Counted from the stretch's first letter, positions 16,550 through 25,561 are shown. The stretch: 34,433 bases of DNA from JBFKQC01 sp041627895 (GCA_041627895.1 JBFKQC010000044.1:1-34433); one strand, 5' to 3'. Numbers and translations: made by a program. Notes: generated by a model not told the origin, from the letters alone.

Positions 16550-16601
16550 AGCCTTCCTAAATCAGGCGCCGACACCCGGCGCAAGTCGCCCTTGACCCGG
16601 T

Positions 16602-16642
16602 GGCCCCCCCATGCCCCATTGCGGCAACTGCCATGGGGGGCC
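16602..16642 (+). promoter_or_regulatory. Long stem-loop covering the presumed ribosome-binding site of the coxD-like gene
   Basis: The arm GGCCCCCCCATG (16602-16613) can pair with CATGGGGGGCC (16632-16642), leaving one bulged C and an 18-base loop. The six-G run in the 3' arm is the only Shine-Dalgarno-like sequence before GTG 16645. If ATG 16633 is the true start, the start codon itself lies in the arm. No T-run follows, so it is not a typical terminator. Confidence 0.55.
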
Positions 16643-16644
16643 GC

Positions 16645-17556
16645 GTGTCGGAACAGATCGCATCCATCGAACAGGTCCAGTCGCTGCTGGCGCGCGAGGA
16701 CTATGTCTGCGGCCGCGCGCTGGCCACCGTGGTGTTCTTGGCGCTGCGGCTTGGGCGGCCGCTGTTCCTCGAGGGCGAGGCCGGGGTCGGCAAGACCGAG
16801 ATCGCCAAGGCGATCGCCGCGGCGCTCGGGCGCCGCCTGATCCGGCTGCAGTGCTATGAGGGGCTGGACGCGTCCTCGGCGGTCTACGAGTGGAACTTCC
16901 CCGAGCAGATGATTGCGATCCGCACCGCCGAGGCCGCCGGCGGTGCCGACCGCGACGTGCTGAAGGACGAGCTTTTCACCGAGGAATACCTGATCGAGCG
17001 CCCGCTTCTGCAGGCGATGCGGCCCCAGGTCGAGGGGCCGCCGGTGCTGCTGATCGACGAGCTGGACCGCACCGACGAGCCGTTCGAGGCGTTCCTCTTG
17101 GAGGCGCTTTCCGATTTCCAGGTGACGATCCCGGAGCTTGGCACCGTCAGGGCGCCGCATCCGCCGATCGTCATCCTGACCTCGAACCGCACCCGCGAGG
17201 TGCACGACGCGCTGAAGCGCCGCTGCCTGTACCACTGGGTCGACTACCCGACCTTCGACCGCGAGATCGAGATCCTGCACGCCCGCGCCCCCGAAGCCGC
17301 CGAGGCGCTGAGCCGCGAAGTGGTGGCCTTCGTGCAGCGGCTCAGGACGGAGGATCTGTTCAAGAAACCCGGCGTGGCCGAGACCATCGACTGGGCCAAG
17401 TGCCTGCTGGCGCTGGACGTGATCGAACTCAGCCCCGAGGTGATCGCCGACACCCTGGGCGCGATCCTGAAATACCAGGACGACATCCAGCGGATTCAGG
17501 GGTCCGAAGCCAAGCGTATCCTGGACGAGGTGCGGGCCGAACTGGCGCCGGCATAA
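16645..17556 (+). CDS. coxD: CoxD-like MoxR-family AAA+ ATPase
   Basis: In this protein of 303 residues the Walker A motif GEAGVGKT is at 44-51 and Walker B LLIDELD at 135-141. A sensor-like ILTSNRTREVHDALKRRC follows. The whole pattern (RLIRLQCYEGLD, YEWNFPEQM, LSDFQVTIPELGT) is that of CoxD, the membrane-associated ATPase that, with the VWA protein CoxE, matures the copper-molybdenum site of CO dehydrogenase and related hydroxylases. The next plus-strand genes (CoxE-like, XdhC-like, MoeA-like) support that role. GTG 16645 is chosen because it opens directly on the conserved N-terminal helix and follows a G-run; ATG 16633 (4 codons longer) and GTG 16600 are alternatives. Confidence 0.85.
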   Translation: MSEQIASIEQVQSLLAREDYVCGRALATVVFLALRLGRPLFLEGEAGVGKTEIAKAIAAALGRRLIRLQCYEGLDASSAVYEWNFPEQMIAIRTAEAAGGADRDVLKDELFTEEYLIERPLLQAMRPQVEGPPVLLIDELDRTDEPFEAFLLEALSDFQVTIPELGTVRAPHPPIVILTSNRTREVHDALKRRCLYHWVDYPTFDREIEILHARAPEAAEALSREVVAFVQRLRTEDLFKKPGVAETIDWAKCLLALDVIELSPEVIADTLGAILKYQDDIQRIQGSEAKRILDEVRAELAPA

Positions 17557-17594
17557 CGTTTTCCTTAGCGCGGTTTTTTTTGTAACCTTTAGAA

Positions 17595-18008
17595 ATGAAG
17601 GTCGAAATCAAAGTGGCATTGATTGGCGCAGGTGCGACGCTTGCAGCAGCCGCGATCGCACTTGGACCTTCCATTGCTGATTACCTTTCACGACCCGGAC
17701 CAAGTTATACTTTCGTAGCAGGTGGTACAGATGACTTACTACAGTGTACATTGAATGGAAGGGATTTCCTGGAGGCTGGATTCAATCAGTCACGGACAGT
17801 TGGCGTGGATGACTATGTGGTGAGTGGAAAAAATGAGATTCGCTGCATTGCAGAGGACTTCAATGATGGCGCGATGTTTTCCTACAAATTTAGACTAGAG
17901 AAGGACGGAGTGCCTATATGGAGCGAAGAGGATCATTGCGACGGAGATATTTCCTGCCGACATTCTGACCCGATTGTTTTCGATGGAGTATTCGAATTCA
18001 TTCACTGA
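17595..18008 (+). CDS. AT-rich ORFan: membrane-anchored protein with four cysteines
   Basis: This 137-residue protein has no recognised family. Residues 7-27 form one hydrophobic segment (a signal anchor or uncleaved signal), and the rest is polar with four cysteines (C51, C84, C115, C121). This suggests a periplasmic domain with disulfides. By hand count the stretch 17641-18000 is about 47% G+C, far below its flanks, and its codons use A/T at third positions. This points to a foreign insertion between the coxD-like and coxE-like genes. A run of eight or nine T (17573-17581) precedes it, and no clear ribosome-binding site is visible. It overlaps the possible N-terminal extension of the coxE-like gene. 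Confidence 0.6.
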   Translation: MKVEIKVALIGAGATLAAAAIALGPSIADYLSRPGPSYTFVAGGTDDLLQCTLNGRDFLEAGFNQSRTVGVDDYVVSGKNEIRCIAEDFNDGAMFSYKFRLEKDGVPIWSEEDHCDGDISCRHSDPIVFDGVFEFIH

Positions 18009-18042
18009 GTCATTGTCGGCTAGGATTGAAAAGAAACTGCCG

Positions 18043-19305
18043 ATGGTACAACGCGCCCCGCTGGACATCCCCGAGCACCCAAAGCTCACCCACAACATCA
18101 CCTGGTTCGCCCGCGCGCTCCGCAAAGCCGGGCTGCCGGTGGGGCCGGGCCGGGTGATCGACGCGATCCGGGCGGTCGAGGCGGCGGGGTTCACCGAGCG
18201 GCGGGATTTCTACTGGACGCTGCATGCCTGCTTTGTCTCGCGGCCCGAGCACCGGGCGGTGTTCGACCAGATCTTCCGGCTTTACTGGCGCGACCCGCGC
18301 TATCTGGAACACATGATGTCGATGATGCTGCCCGCCGTGCGCGGCGTGCAGGAGGAACGCCGCGCCCGCGCCGCGGAAAAGCGCGCCGCCGAGGCGCTGC
18401 TGGACGGGGTCGAGCGCGACGCGCCCGAGACGCAAGAGCAGCCCGGCGACGAGGTGCAGATCGAGGTCGACGCCTCGCGCACCGCCTCGACCGAGGAACG
18501 CCTGCGCACGCTCGACTTCGAGCAGATGTCCGCCGCCGAGGCGGCCGAGGCGAAACGCATGATCGCCAGGCTGCAATTGCCGGTGAAGCCGCTGACGTCG
18601 CGCCGCACCATGGCCGACCCCTGGGGCCACCGCGCGGACTGGCGCGCGACGATGCGCGCCTCGATGCGCCAGGGCGGCGAGATTCACGAGTTGAAGATGA
18701 AGGCCAACCGCACGCGCTGGCCGCGGCTGATCGCGCTTTGCGACATTTCGGGTTCGATGTCGCAATATTCCCGCGCGGTGCTGCATTTCCTCCACGCGGT
18801 CAGCAACAACCGGGGCGCGGGCTGGGCCCGGGTCCATGCCTTCACCTTCGGCACGCGGCTGACCAACATCACCCGCCACCTGCGCCAGCGCGACGTCGAC
18901 GCCGCGCTCGCCGCCGCCGGCGCCGAAGCGCAGGACTGGGAGGGCGGCACCCGGATCGGCGCCTGCCTGCACGCGTTCAACCGCGACTGGTCGCGGCGGG
19001 TGATGGGGCAGGGCGCGGTGGTTCTGCTGATCACCGACGGGCTGGACCGCGACGACCCGGATCTGCTGGCGAAAGAGATGGAGCGGCTGCACCTGTCCGC
19101 GCGGCGGCTGATCTGGCTGAACCCGCTGTTGCGTTTCGATGGATTCGCGCCGCGGGCGCGCGGCATCGCGGTCATGCTGCCCCATGTCGACAGCTTCCGG
19201 GCGGGGCACAACATCGCCTCGCTCGAGGGGCTGGCAGAGGCGATATCCCGCTCGGACGACGTGGGCGAGAAGGACCGCTTGATGGCGCTGCTCTGCGCCG
19301 CGTAA
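18043..19305 (+). CDS. coxE: CoxE-like von Willebrand factor type A (VWA) protein
   Basis: This 420-residue protein has a helical N-terminal region (PEHPKLTHNITWFARALRKAGL...), a charged middle and a C-terminal VWA domain. Its metal-ion-dependent adhesion site is D234-I-S-G-S, with T303 in GGTRIG and D332 in LLITDGLDRDD. CoxE partners the CoxD ATPase in maturing molybdenum hydroxylases; the MoxR + VWA pairing here matches. The start at 18043 is chosen because conservation begins there. The frame is open from 17974 (MFSMEYSNSFTES...), but those codons lie in the AT-rich insertion and overlap the ORFan. No strong ribosome-binding site precedes 18043, consistent with the insertion having replaced the original upstream sequence. 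Confidence 0.85.
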   Translation: MVQRAPLDIPEHPKLTHNITWFARALRKAGLPVGPGRVIDAIRAVEAAGFTERRDFYWTLHACFVSRPEHRAVFDQIFRLYWRDPRYLEHMMSMMLPAVRGVQEERRARAAEKRAAEALLDGVERDAPETQEQPGDEVQIEVDASRTASTEERLRTLDFEQMSAAEAAEAKRMIARLQLPVKPLTSRRTMADPWGHRADWRATMRASMRQGGEIHELKMKANRTRWPRLIALCDISGSMSQYSRAVLHFLHAVSNNRGAGWARVHAFTFGTRLTNITRHLRQRDVDAALAAAGAEAQDWEGGTRIGACLHAFNRDWSRRVMGQGAVVLLITDGLDRDDPDLLAKEMERLHLSARRLIWLNPLLRFDGFAPRARGIAVMLPHVDSFRAGHNIASLEGLAEAISRSDDVGEKDRLMALLCAA

Positions 19306-19388
19306 AATATTCCCGCCCCGATCTTCCAATCGCCGCGCGGCGCCCCATATGCGCCCGCAGCGTCGTCCCATGCGAAAGGAGCACGCCG

Positions 19389-21074
19389 ATGCCCCGTCCG
19401 ACCCTTCTGCGGTCCACCACCGCGCTTGTTCTCTCGGTGTCTCTGGCGCTGCCCGGCCCCGTCGCCGCCCAGAGCGAACAGCCCTGCGGCGAGGGGACGC
19501 CATTCCCGTGCCCGGTGGACAACGGCCGCGAGGCCCCCGCGGCCGAGCAGCCCGCGCAGGAACAGCCGTTTGCCGCGCCGGCGCAGGAGAAACCGGCGCA
19601 GGAACAGCCGTTCGCGGCGCCCGCGCAGGAGAAGCCGGCGCAGGAGCAACCGTTCGCGGCGCCGGCGCAGGAGAAACCGGCGCAGGAACAACCGTTTGCG
19701 GCGCCCGCGCAGGAGAAGCCGGCGCAGGAACAGCCGTTTGCGGCGCCCGCGCAGGAGAAGCCGGCGCAGGAGCAACCGTTCGCGGCGCCCGCGCAGGAGA
19801 AGCCCGCGCAGGAACAGCCGTTCGCGGCGCCCGCGCAGGAGAAGCCCGCGCAGGAACAGCCGTTTGTGGCGCCTAAACGGGAGAAGCCGGCACAGGAACA
19901 GCCGTTCCAGGTGGCCCCGGCACCGGAGCAGCCGGCGCAGGAACAGCCGTTCCAGGGGCGGCCCGCCGCGCCGGCCGTGGCTGAAACCGGGGTCGACGGG
20001 CGCGTGCCGGAAGTCGTCCAGTCCGACACCGCCGCCTCGGCAGGGGCCGCCAACGTCGCCCCCGAAGTCGCTGCCAGCGTCGGCGCGCTGGGCGGCGTGG
20101 TGGTGACCGAGCGTGTGACCGATGCCGATGTCCGCACGTCTGACGAGAATTTCGAGGCGCGCGTGCAGACCGCGCCGCAGGGCGACCGCGGCGGCCTGTC
20201 GAATTTCGAGAAGTTCGCCATCGCGGGCGTCGGGCTGGTGGCGCTGGCCGCGATCGTCGGCCGCAACGATCGCGTCGTGGCCGCATCGCCCGACCGCGTG
20301 GTGGTCGAACGCGACGGCGGCTATTACGTGCTGAAAGACGACGACACGCTTCTGCGGCGTCCCGGCAACGAGGTGACGACGCGCCGGTTCGACGACGGCT
20401 CGACGCTGACCACGGTCTACCGCCCCGACGGCAGCCGGGTGGTGACGATCCGCGCCGCCAACGGCCAGGTCCTGCGCCGCGCGCGTTATCTGCCCGACGG
20501 GCGCGAGGTGCTGCTGTTCGACGACACCGTCGCCGCGCCGCCGGTACAGGTCGCGCGCCTGCCGCGGCCGCGGCCCGAACCGGGGATCGGCGGCAACGAC
20601 GAGTTGCGCGCCGCGCTCGAGGGCGTGGCCTGGGCCGAGGCCGACCGCCGCTTCACGCTGCAGCAGATCCGCCAGATCCGCGGCGTGCGGGAACTGGCGC
20701 CGCAGATCGACATCGACGAGATCACCTTCGAGACCGGATCTGCCGCGATCCGCGCCAGCGAGGCCGAGAAGCTGCGCGATCTGGGCCTGCACATGCGCGA
20801 CCTGATCGCGGCCAACCCCTACGAGGTGTTCCTGGTCGAGGGCCACACCGACGCGATCGGCGGGGCGGCGATGAACCTCGCGCTGTCCGACCGGCGGGCC
20901 GAATCGCTGGCGCTGGCGCTGACCGAGTATTTCGACGTGCCGCCCGAAAGCATGATCGTGCAGGGCTATGGCGAGGCGAACCTGCGGATCAACACGCAGG
21001 CGGCCGAACGGCTGAACCGCCGCGTTGCGGTGCGCCGGATCACCGAATTGCTGCGCTCGGCCGAACTGCGCTGA
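19389..21074 (+). CDS. OmpA-family protein with Pro/Gln/Glu repeat tract
   Basis: This 561-residue envelope protein has a Sec signal peptide at residues 1-28 (LVLSVSLALPGPVAAQ, cleavage probably after VAA). A repeat tract rich in Pro, Gln, Glu and Ala covers 55-188. A hydrophobic segment (FAIAGVGLVALAAIVG) lies near residue 280, then a YD-repeat-like beta segment, then a C-terminal OmpA peptidoglycan-binding domain (EITFETGSAAIRASEAEKL, GHTDAIGGAAMNLALSDRRAESL, VQGYGEANL). The D and R in LSDRRAESL are the usual diaminopimelate-binding positions. It probably tethers the outer membrane or a surface structure to peptidoglycan, with the repeat as a spacer. An AAAGGAG eight bases upstream supports the start. 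Its place between coxE-like and xdhC-like genes is unexpected. Confidence 0.85.
   Translation: MPRPTLLRSTTALVLSVSLALPGPVAAQSEQPCGEGTPFPCPVDNGREAPAAEQPAQEQPFAAPAQEKPAQEQPFAAPAQEKPAQEQPFAAPAQEKPAQEQPFAAPAQEKPAQEQPFAAPAQEKPAQEQPFAAPAQEKPAQEQPFAAPAQEKPAQEQPFVAPKREKPAQEQPFQVAPAPEQPAQEQPFQGRPAAPAVAETGVDGRVPEVVQSDTAASAGAANVAPEVAASVGALGGVVVTERVTDADVRTSDENFEARVQTAPQGDRGGLSNFEKFAIAGVGLVALAAIVGRNDRVVAASPDRVVVERDGGYYVLKDDDTLLRRPGNEVTTRRFDDGSTLTTVYRPDGSRVVTIRAANGQVLRRARYLPDGREVLLFDDTVAAPPVQVARLPRPRPEPGIGGNDELRAALEGVAWAEADRRFTLQQIRQIRGVRELAPQIDIDEITFETGSAAIRASEAEKLRDLGLHMRDLIAANPYEVFLVEGHTDAIGGAAMNLALSDRRAESLALALTEYFDVPPESMIVQGYGEANLRINTQAAERLNRRVAVRRITELLRSAELR
19551..19952 (+). repeat. 42-bp coding tandem repeat (PAQEQPFAAPAQEK), ten copies of the core
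   Basis: The core PAQEQPF occurs ten times. The first nine starts are spaced exactly 42 bases apart and the last is 45 bases on. The first seven copies are PAQEQPFAAPAQEK, the eighth ends VAPKREK, and the ninth and tenth diverge after PFQ. Synonymous differences among copies (for example TTT/TTC in Phe) are limited to a few positions, which suggests recent expansion of an older array. Confidence 0.95.
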
Positions 21075-21084
21075 CGGCAAGTGT

Positions 21085-21124
21085 CCCCGGCGGCGCCAGA
21101 TCGCGCTGTGATGCGCCGCCGGGG
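21085..21124 (+). promoter_or_regulatory. Perfect 12-bp stem-loop sequestering the xdhC-like ribosome-binding site
   Basis: CCCCGGCGGCGC (21085-21096) is exactly complementary to GCGCCGCCGGGG (21113-21124), with a 16-base loop. The 3' arm contains most of GGGGAG (21121-21126), the only good Shine-Dalgarno sequence before ATG 21131. No T-run follows. The stem lies between the OmpA-family stop and the XdhC-family start. Confidence 0.65.
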
Positions 21125-21130
21125 AGCGCT

Positions 21131-22134
<1,004 letters not shown>

Positions 22135-22135
<1 letters not shown>

Positions 22136-23124
22136 TGCGCTTCGGGCCGGTCGCCGTGGCCGAGGCCGAGGGCGCGATCCTGGCGCATTCGATCGACGTG
22201 GGCGGCGTGCGCTGGCGCAAGGGGCGGCGCCTGTCGGCAGACGACGTGGCGGCGATGCGGGCCGGGGCCCTGGACGAGGTGATCGTCGCGCGGCTGGATG
22301 CGGGCGATCTGGGCGAAGACGCGGCCGCTGCGCTGATCGCCGCCGCGCTGGTGCCCGACCCGGCGGCGGCGGGGCTGCATCTGACCGGGGCCAGCACCGG
22401 CCGGGTGAACATCTATGCCGAGGCGCCGGGGGTGCTGGTGCTGGATGCGGCGCGGATCGAGGCGGCGAACCGGGTCGATCCGATGATCACCATCGCCACG
22501 CTCGCGCCCTACGCGCGAACCCGCGCGCGCGGCATGGTGGCGACCGTCAAGATCATTTCCTACGGCGTCGCCGAAGCGGCGGCCGAAGCGGCGGCGGAAC
22601 TGCTGCAAGACGCGATCCGGGTGCGGCCCGTGACGGTCGCGGACGCGGTGCTGATCCAGACCGATATCGGCGCCGGCCCGGGCAAGGGCGAGGACGCGAT
22701 GCGCGGCCGGCTGGAGGCGCTGGGCATCCGGCTGGCGGCGGTCGAGACGGTGCCGCACCGCACCGCGCCGCTGGCCGAGGCGATCGCGGTGGCAAAGGCC
22801 GGGCTGGTGCTGATCCTCACCGCCTCGGCCACGCAGGACCCCGACGACGTTGCGCCCTCGGCGGTGCGCGCCGCGGGCGGCCAGGTGACACGGTTCGGGA
22901 TGCCGGTCGATCCGGGTAACCTGCTGTTTCTGGGCGAACAGGGCGGGCGGCCGGTGATCGGCCTGCCGGGCTGCGCCCGGTCGCCGGCGCTGAACGGCGC
23001 CGACTGGGTGCTGGAACGCGTGGTCTGCGGGCTTGAGGTCGGCGACCGGGACATCGCGGCGATGGGCGTCGGCGGGCTGTTGAAGGAAAGCCCGGCGCGA
23101 CCGCATCCGCGCGAGCGGCGATAG
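22135..23124 (+). CDS. MoeA/MoCF-like molybdopterin-binding protein, without a MobA-like domain
   Basis: This 329-residue protein begins FGPVAVAEAEGAILAHSI, the signature of the molybdopterin-binding half of a two-domain family found beside XdhC genes. Further landmarks are LTGASTGRVNIYAEAPGVL, ATVKIISYGV and a C-terminal DIAAMGVGGLLKESP. As I know the family, many members continue after this point with a MobA-like nucleotidyltransferase; here the frame stops a dozen residues later, with no remnant downstream. It probably handles molybdopterin or Moco for the same target enzyme as the XdhC protein. It is coupled to that gene by a one-base overlap. A GC inverted repeat follows it at 23129-23159. 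Confidence 0.78.
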
Positions 23125-23128
23125 CGCT

Positions 23129-23159
23129 CGCCGCCTCGGCAACCGGGCGATTGGCGGCG
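23129..23159. terminator. Inverted repeat between convergent genes (possible bidirectional terminator)
   Basis: CGCCGCC (23129-23135) and GGCGGCG (23153-23159) are perfect complements across a 17-base loop. They sit between the stops of the MoeA-like and DUF899 genes. There is no T-run on either side, so termination activity is uncertain. Confidence 0.35.
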
Positions 23160-23161
23160 TG

Positions 23162-23857
23162 TCAGTCCTCGTACTGGTCGCGGCGGCGAAGCCACGCCAT
23201 CGGCCAGGGCAGGCCGTCCTCGTCCCGGCCTTTCGGCGCCAGATCGAGCAGCTGGTAGGCGCCGTTGAACCCGTCGAGACCGCGGCCATAGGCGGCGTAG
23301 GTCAGGAAGATGCCGTCGCCCTGCCGGCGGAAACAGGTCAGCCCCGGTGCCTCGGTCGACGGGAAGCCCTTGGGCTGGAAGTTGTAGAACGCATCGCCCT
23401 GCTCGATCTCTTCCGGCGTGAAGCTGACGTTCATGTCGCGGTTGAAATCGCTGCCGGCGCAGCTGACCCACTTCATGCGCCAGCCCATCCGGCGGCGGTA
23501 GGCGTCGATCACCGCGACCGGCGCGGTCGAGACCATCAGGAACGTGACGTCGCGATGCGCCAGGTGCACGTCGATGCCGTCGAAATTGTCGGCCCAGAAC
23601 GAGCAGCTCGGGCAGCCCTCGGCCCAGTCGGGGCCGTACATGAAGTGATAGACCATGAGCTGCGAGCGACCGGCGAACAGGTCGGCGAGCGTCTCGCGGC
23701 CGTCCGGTCCCTCGAAGGCATATTCCTTGTCGATCTTCAGCGCGGGCAGCGCGCGCCGCGCCGCGGCCAGCGCGTCGCGCTCGCGGGTATGGGCCTTTTC
23801 GCGCGCCAGAAGCGCGCGGCGCGCGGCGATCCAGTCTTCGCGTGCGGCGGTCTGCAT
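23162..23857 (-). CDS. DUF899 family thioredoxin-like protein
   Basis: This 231-residue protein has the DUF899 pattern: an N-terminal helical WIAARRALLAREKAHTRERD, then KEYAFEGPDG, VYHFMYGPDWAEGCPSCSFWADNFDG and a late FFRRQGD-like and YAAYGRGLD region. C82-P-S-C85 is a CxxC pair at the thioredoxin-fold active-site position. The family's substrate is unknown. The start at 23857 shares one base with the stop of the DUF1761 gene (TGATG on the minus strand), so the two are a coupled pair. Confidence 0.88.
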   Translation of the reverse strand: MQTAAREDWIAARRALLAREKAHTRERDALAAARRALPALKIDKEYAFEGPDGRETLADLFAGRSQLMVYHFMYGPDWAEGCPSCSFWADNFDGIDVHLAHRDVTFLMVSTAPVAVIDAYRRRMGWRMKWVSCAGSDFNRDMNVSFTPEEIEQGDAFYNFQPKGFPSTEAPGLTCFRRQGDGIFLTYAAYGRGLDGFNGAYQLLDLAPKGRDEDGLPWPMAWLRRRDQYED

Positions 23858-24234
23858 CAGAATATCCCCTGACAGACGATCATCAAAGCCCCGGCGACCA
23901 CGATATAGCCGCCGTCGATCATCATCGCCGCCATGGATTTCCTGGAAAACGCATGGCCCGACACCACCAGCACGGCGGTGGCGAAGATCGCCAGGATCGC
24001 GGTGCCGAGCGCGCTCGTCGTGGCCGTAACCCCGATGACCAGCGCCAGCAGAAAGAGCCCGGCGACCTGGGCGAGCATCGCGAACATCGGCATGGTCTCG
24101 CCATCGGCCGGTGTCAGGCGGCTGCCCACCATCCAGGTGTCGCGGAACAGCTTGCCGTACCACAGCCACCCCGCGCCGAAGGCGACGACGGTTCCGACGA
24201 TGACGGCAAGCCAGTTAAGCGGTTCGGTTTCCAT
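23857..24234 (-). CDS. DUF1761 family membrane protein
   Basis: This 125-residue protein has four hydrophobic helices: WLAVIVGTVVAFGAGWLWYG, MFAMLAQVAGLFLLALVIGV, ALGTAILAIFATAVLVVSG and DGGYIVVAGALMIVCQG. The WLWYGKLF element after helix 1 is typical of DUF1761. Function is unknown. AAAGG precedes the ATG. It heads a two-gene unit with the DUF899 gene, and a plausible promoter lies at 24265-24292. Confidence 0.78.
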   Translation of the reverse strand: METEPLNWLAVIVGTVVAFGAGWLWYGKLFRDTWMVGSRLTPADGETMPMFAMLAQVAGLFLLALVIGVTATTSALGTAILAIFATAVLVVSGHAFSRKSMAAMMIDGGYIVVAGALMIVCQGIF

Positions 24235-24264
24235 GATGCGCGCCTTTCCCCAGCAATGCGCATC

Positions 24265-24292
24265 TTTATATCACAATTTAGTTAATTAGCAA
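24265..24292 (-). promoter_or_regulatory. Predicted promoter for the DUF1761-DUF899 pair
   Basis: On the minus strand, TTGCTA (24292-24287) and TATAAA (24270-24265) are separated by 16 bases in an AT-rich island that overlaps the last codons of the DUF938 gene. This is a good sigma-70 match, about 30 bases before the DUF1761 start codon. Confidence 0.5.
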
Positions 24293-24974
24293 GCGCCGTC
24301 GTTTTTTGCAGCACGATCAGGCGGTTATTCGCAGGCATTGCGGTGAGCGTGGCGAACGTAAGTCCGGCGTCACGCCCCAGCGCCTCGATCTCGGCGACAT
24401 CGCGCAGGCCCCAGGCGGGATTGTCGGCCCGAAGGCCTGCGTCGAAGGCGCGGTTGCCCTCGCCGACGAAATCGCCATGGACCTTGAACGGCCCGTAGAG
24501 GATCAGCGCGCCGCCCGGCGCCAGCGCCCGGCCCGCGCCGGCGACGATGCCCTCGGCCACCGCCCAGGGCGCGATATGCACCACGTTCATCGCGAAGACC
24601 GCCGCCAGCGGCCCAAGCCGGCGCACGCCCGGCGCCGCGGGCCAGTCGCCGGTGGCGTCGAGATCGAGGATCTCGCGGTCGGGAAGGCGCAGATGCGCGC
24701 GCCAGGCCCGGGCCGAGGCGCGATGCTCGGGGAACGGGTCCGAGGGCCACCAGTCGAGGCTGGGAAAGGCCAGCGCGAATGCGCCGGCATGCTGGCCGGT
24801 GCCGCAGCCGATTTCCAGAACCGGGCCCGAACCCCCGGCAAACCACGGCGCGAGCGCCGCGATCAGGGGCGGCGCATTGCGGTCGAAGGTGGGCGAAAAA
24901 AGCCGTCCGTCCGGCGCGGACGCCACGTTTGCGGTGTCGTAGCGGGCGACATGGCTGCTGGTGGGCCGGGCCAC
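24282..24974 (-). CDS. DUF938 family class I SAM-dependent methyltransferase
   Basis: This 230-residue protein opens with the DUF938 signature SPTFDRNAPPL preceded by SAPDGRLF. It has motif I LEIGCGTGQHAGAFA (about 53-67), an acidic residue in WWPSDPFPEH, and AMNVVHIAPW followed by LAPGGALILYGPFK. The family includes human METTL26; the substrate is unknown. The start is GTG 24974, immediately after the infC stop (4-base gap). It is probably expressed from the infC transcript and depends on read-through ribosomes, since no good Shine-Dalgarno is seen. Confidence 0.85.
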   Translation of the reverse strand: MARPTSSHVARYDTANVASAPDGRLFSPTFDRNAPPLIAALAPWFAGGSGPVLEIGCGTGQHAGAFALAFPSLDWWPSDPFPEHRASARAWRAHLRLPDREILDLDATGDWPAAPGVRRLGPLAAVFAMNVVHIAPWAVAEGIVAGAGRALAPGGALILYGPFKVHGDFVGEGNRAFDAGLRADNPAWGLRDVAEIEALGRDAGLTFATLTAMPANNRLIVLQKTTALAN

Positions 24975-24978
24975 GGGC

Positions 24979-25521
24979 CTATTTCTGCGGCCCGATCATC
25001 ATCACCCTCTGGCGGCCTTCCATCTTCGGCATGTTCTCGATCTTGCCGATCTCTTCCACGTCCTTGGCGACGCGCTCCAGCAGGTCGCGGCCCAGCTCCT
25101 GGTGCGCCATCTCGCGGCCGCGGAAGCGCAGCGTCACCTTCACCTTGTCGCCGTTTTCCAGGAACCGGAACACGTTGCGCATCTTGACGTCGTAGTCATG
25201 GGTGTCCGTGTTCGGGCGGAACTTGACCTCCTTGACCTCGATGATCTTCTGCTTCTTGCGCGCTTCGGATTCCTTTTTCTGCTGTTCGTACTTGAACTTG
25301 CCGAAATCCATGATCTTGCAGACCGGCGGCGTCGCGTTTGGCGAGATCTCCACCAGATCGAGGCCCGCCGCTTCGGCCAGGGCCATTCCGCGGCTCGGGG
25401 GAACCACGCCCACATTCTCGCCATCGGCACCGATCAGTCTAATCTCGGGCGCCCTTATCCGATCGTTGACGCGTGGTCCGGTGTCGCGGGTCGGCGGGGC
25501 GTTGTGCGGTCTGCGTGCGAT
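24979..25521 (-). CDS. infC: Translation initiation factor IF-3, probable ATC start codon
   Basis: IF-3 binds the 30S subunit, prevents 50S joining and proofreads the initiator codon. The protein has the N-domain PRVNDRIRAPEIRLIGADGENVG, the linker ISPNATPPVCKIMDFGKFKYEQQKK and the C-domain VKEVKFRPNTDTHDYDVK...MAHQELG. Homology begins at ARRPHN, and the codon before it is ATC (25521-25519) with AAGGA eight bases upstream. From there the product is 180 residues, the usual IF-3 length. ATG or GTG starts further up (25662) would add about 47 residues of Arg/Pro-rich sequence running through the predicted promoter. Escherichia coli infC starts with AUU, and its product represses its own translation by rejecting such codons; the same control is likely here. 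Confidence 0.9.
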   Translation of the reverse strand: MARRPHNAPPTRDTGPRVNDRIRAPEIRLIGADGENVGVVPPSRGMALAEAAGLDLVEISPNATPPVCKIMDFGKFKYEQQKKESEARKKQKIIEVKEVKFRPNTDTHDYDVKMRNVFRFLENGDKVKVTLRFRGREMAHQELGRDLLERVAKDVEEIGKIENMPKMEGRQRVMMIGPQK

Positions 25522-25561
25522 GGCGGTTATCCTTGGATAGTTGCTGTGAAAAGAGGCCCTT

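Noticed and set aside
17557..17594. Possible rho-independent terminator after the coxD-like gene (run of T at 17573-17581).
   Set aside because: Only a 3-4 bp stem can be drawn before the T-run, so it is not called.
17974..18042. N-terminal extension of the coxE-like protein (MFSMEYSNSFTES...).
   Set aside because: It lies in the AT-rich insertion and overlaps the ORFan gene. Conserved sequence begins at 18043. It cannot be excluded entirely.
19172..20266. Minus-strand frame encoding a Cys-rich repeat (NGCSCAGFSCAGAA).
   Set aside because: It is the antisense of the OmpA-family repeat tract. It lacks a ribosome-binding site and any conserved domain outside the mirrored repeat.
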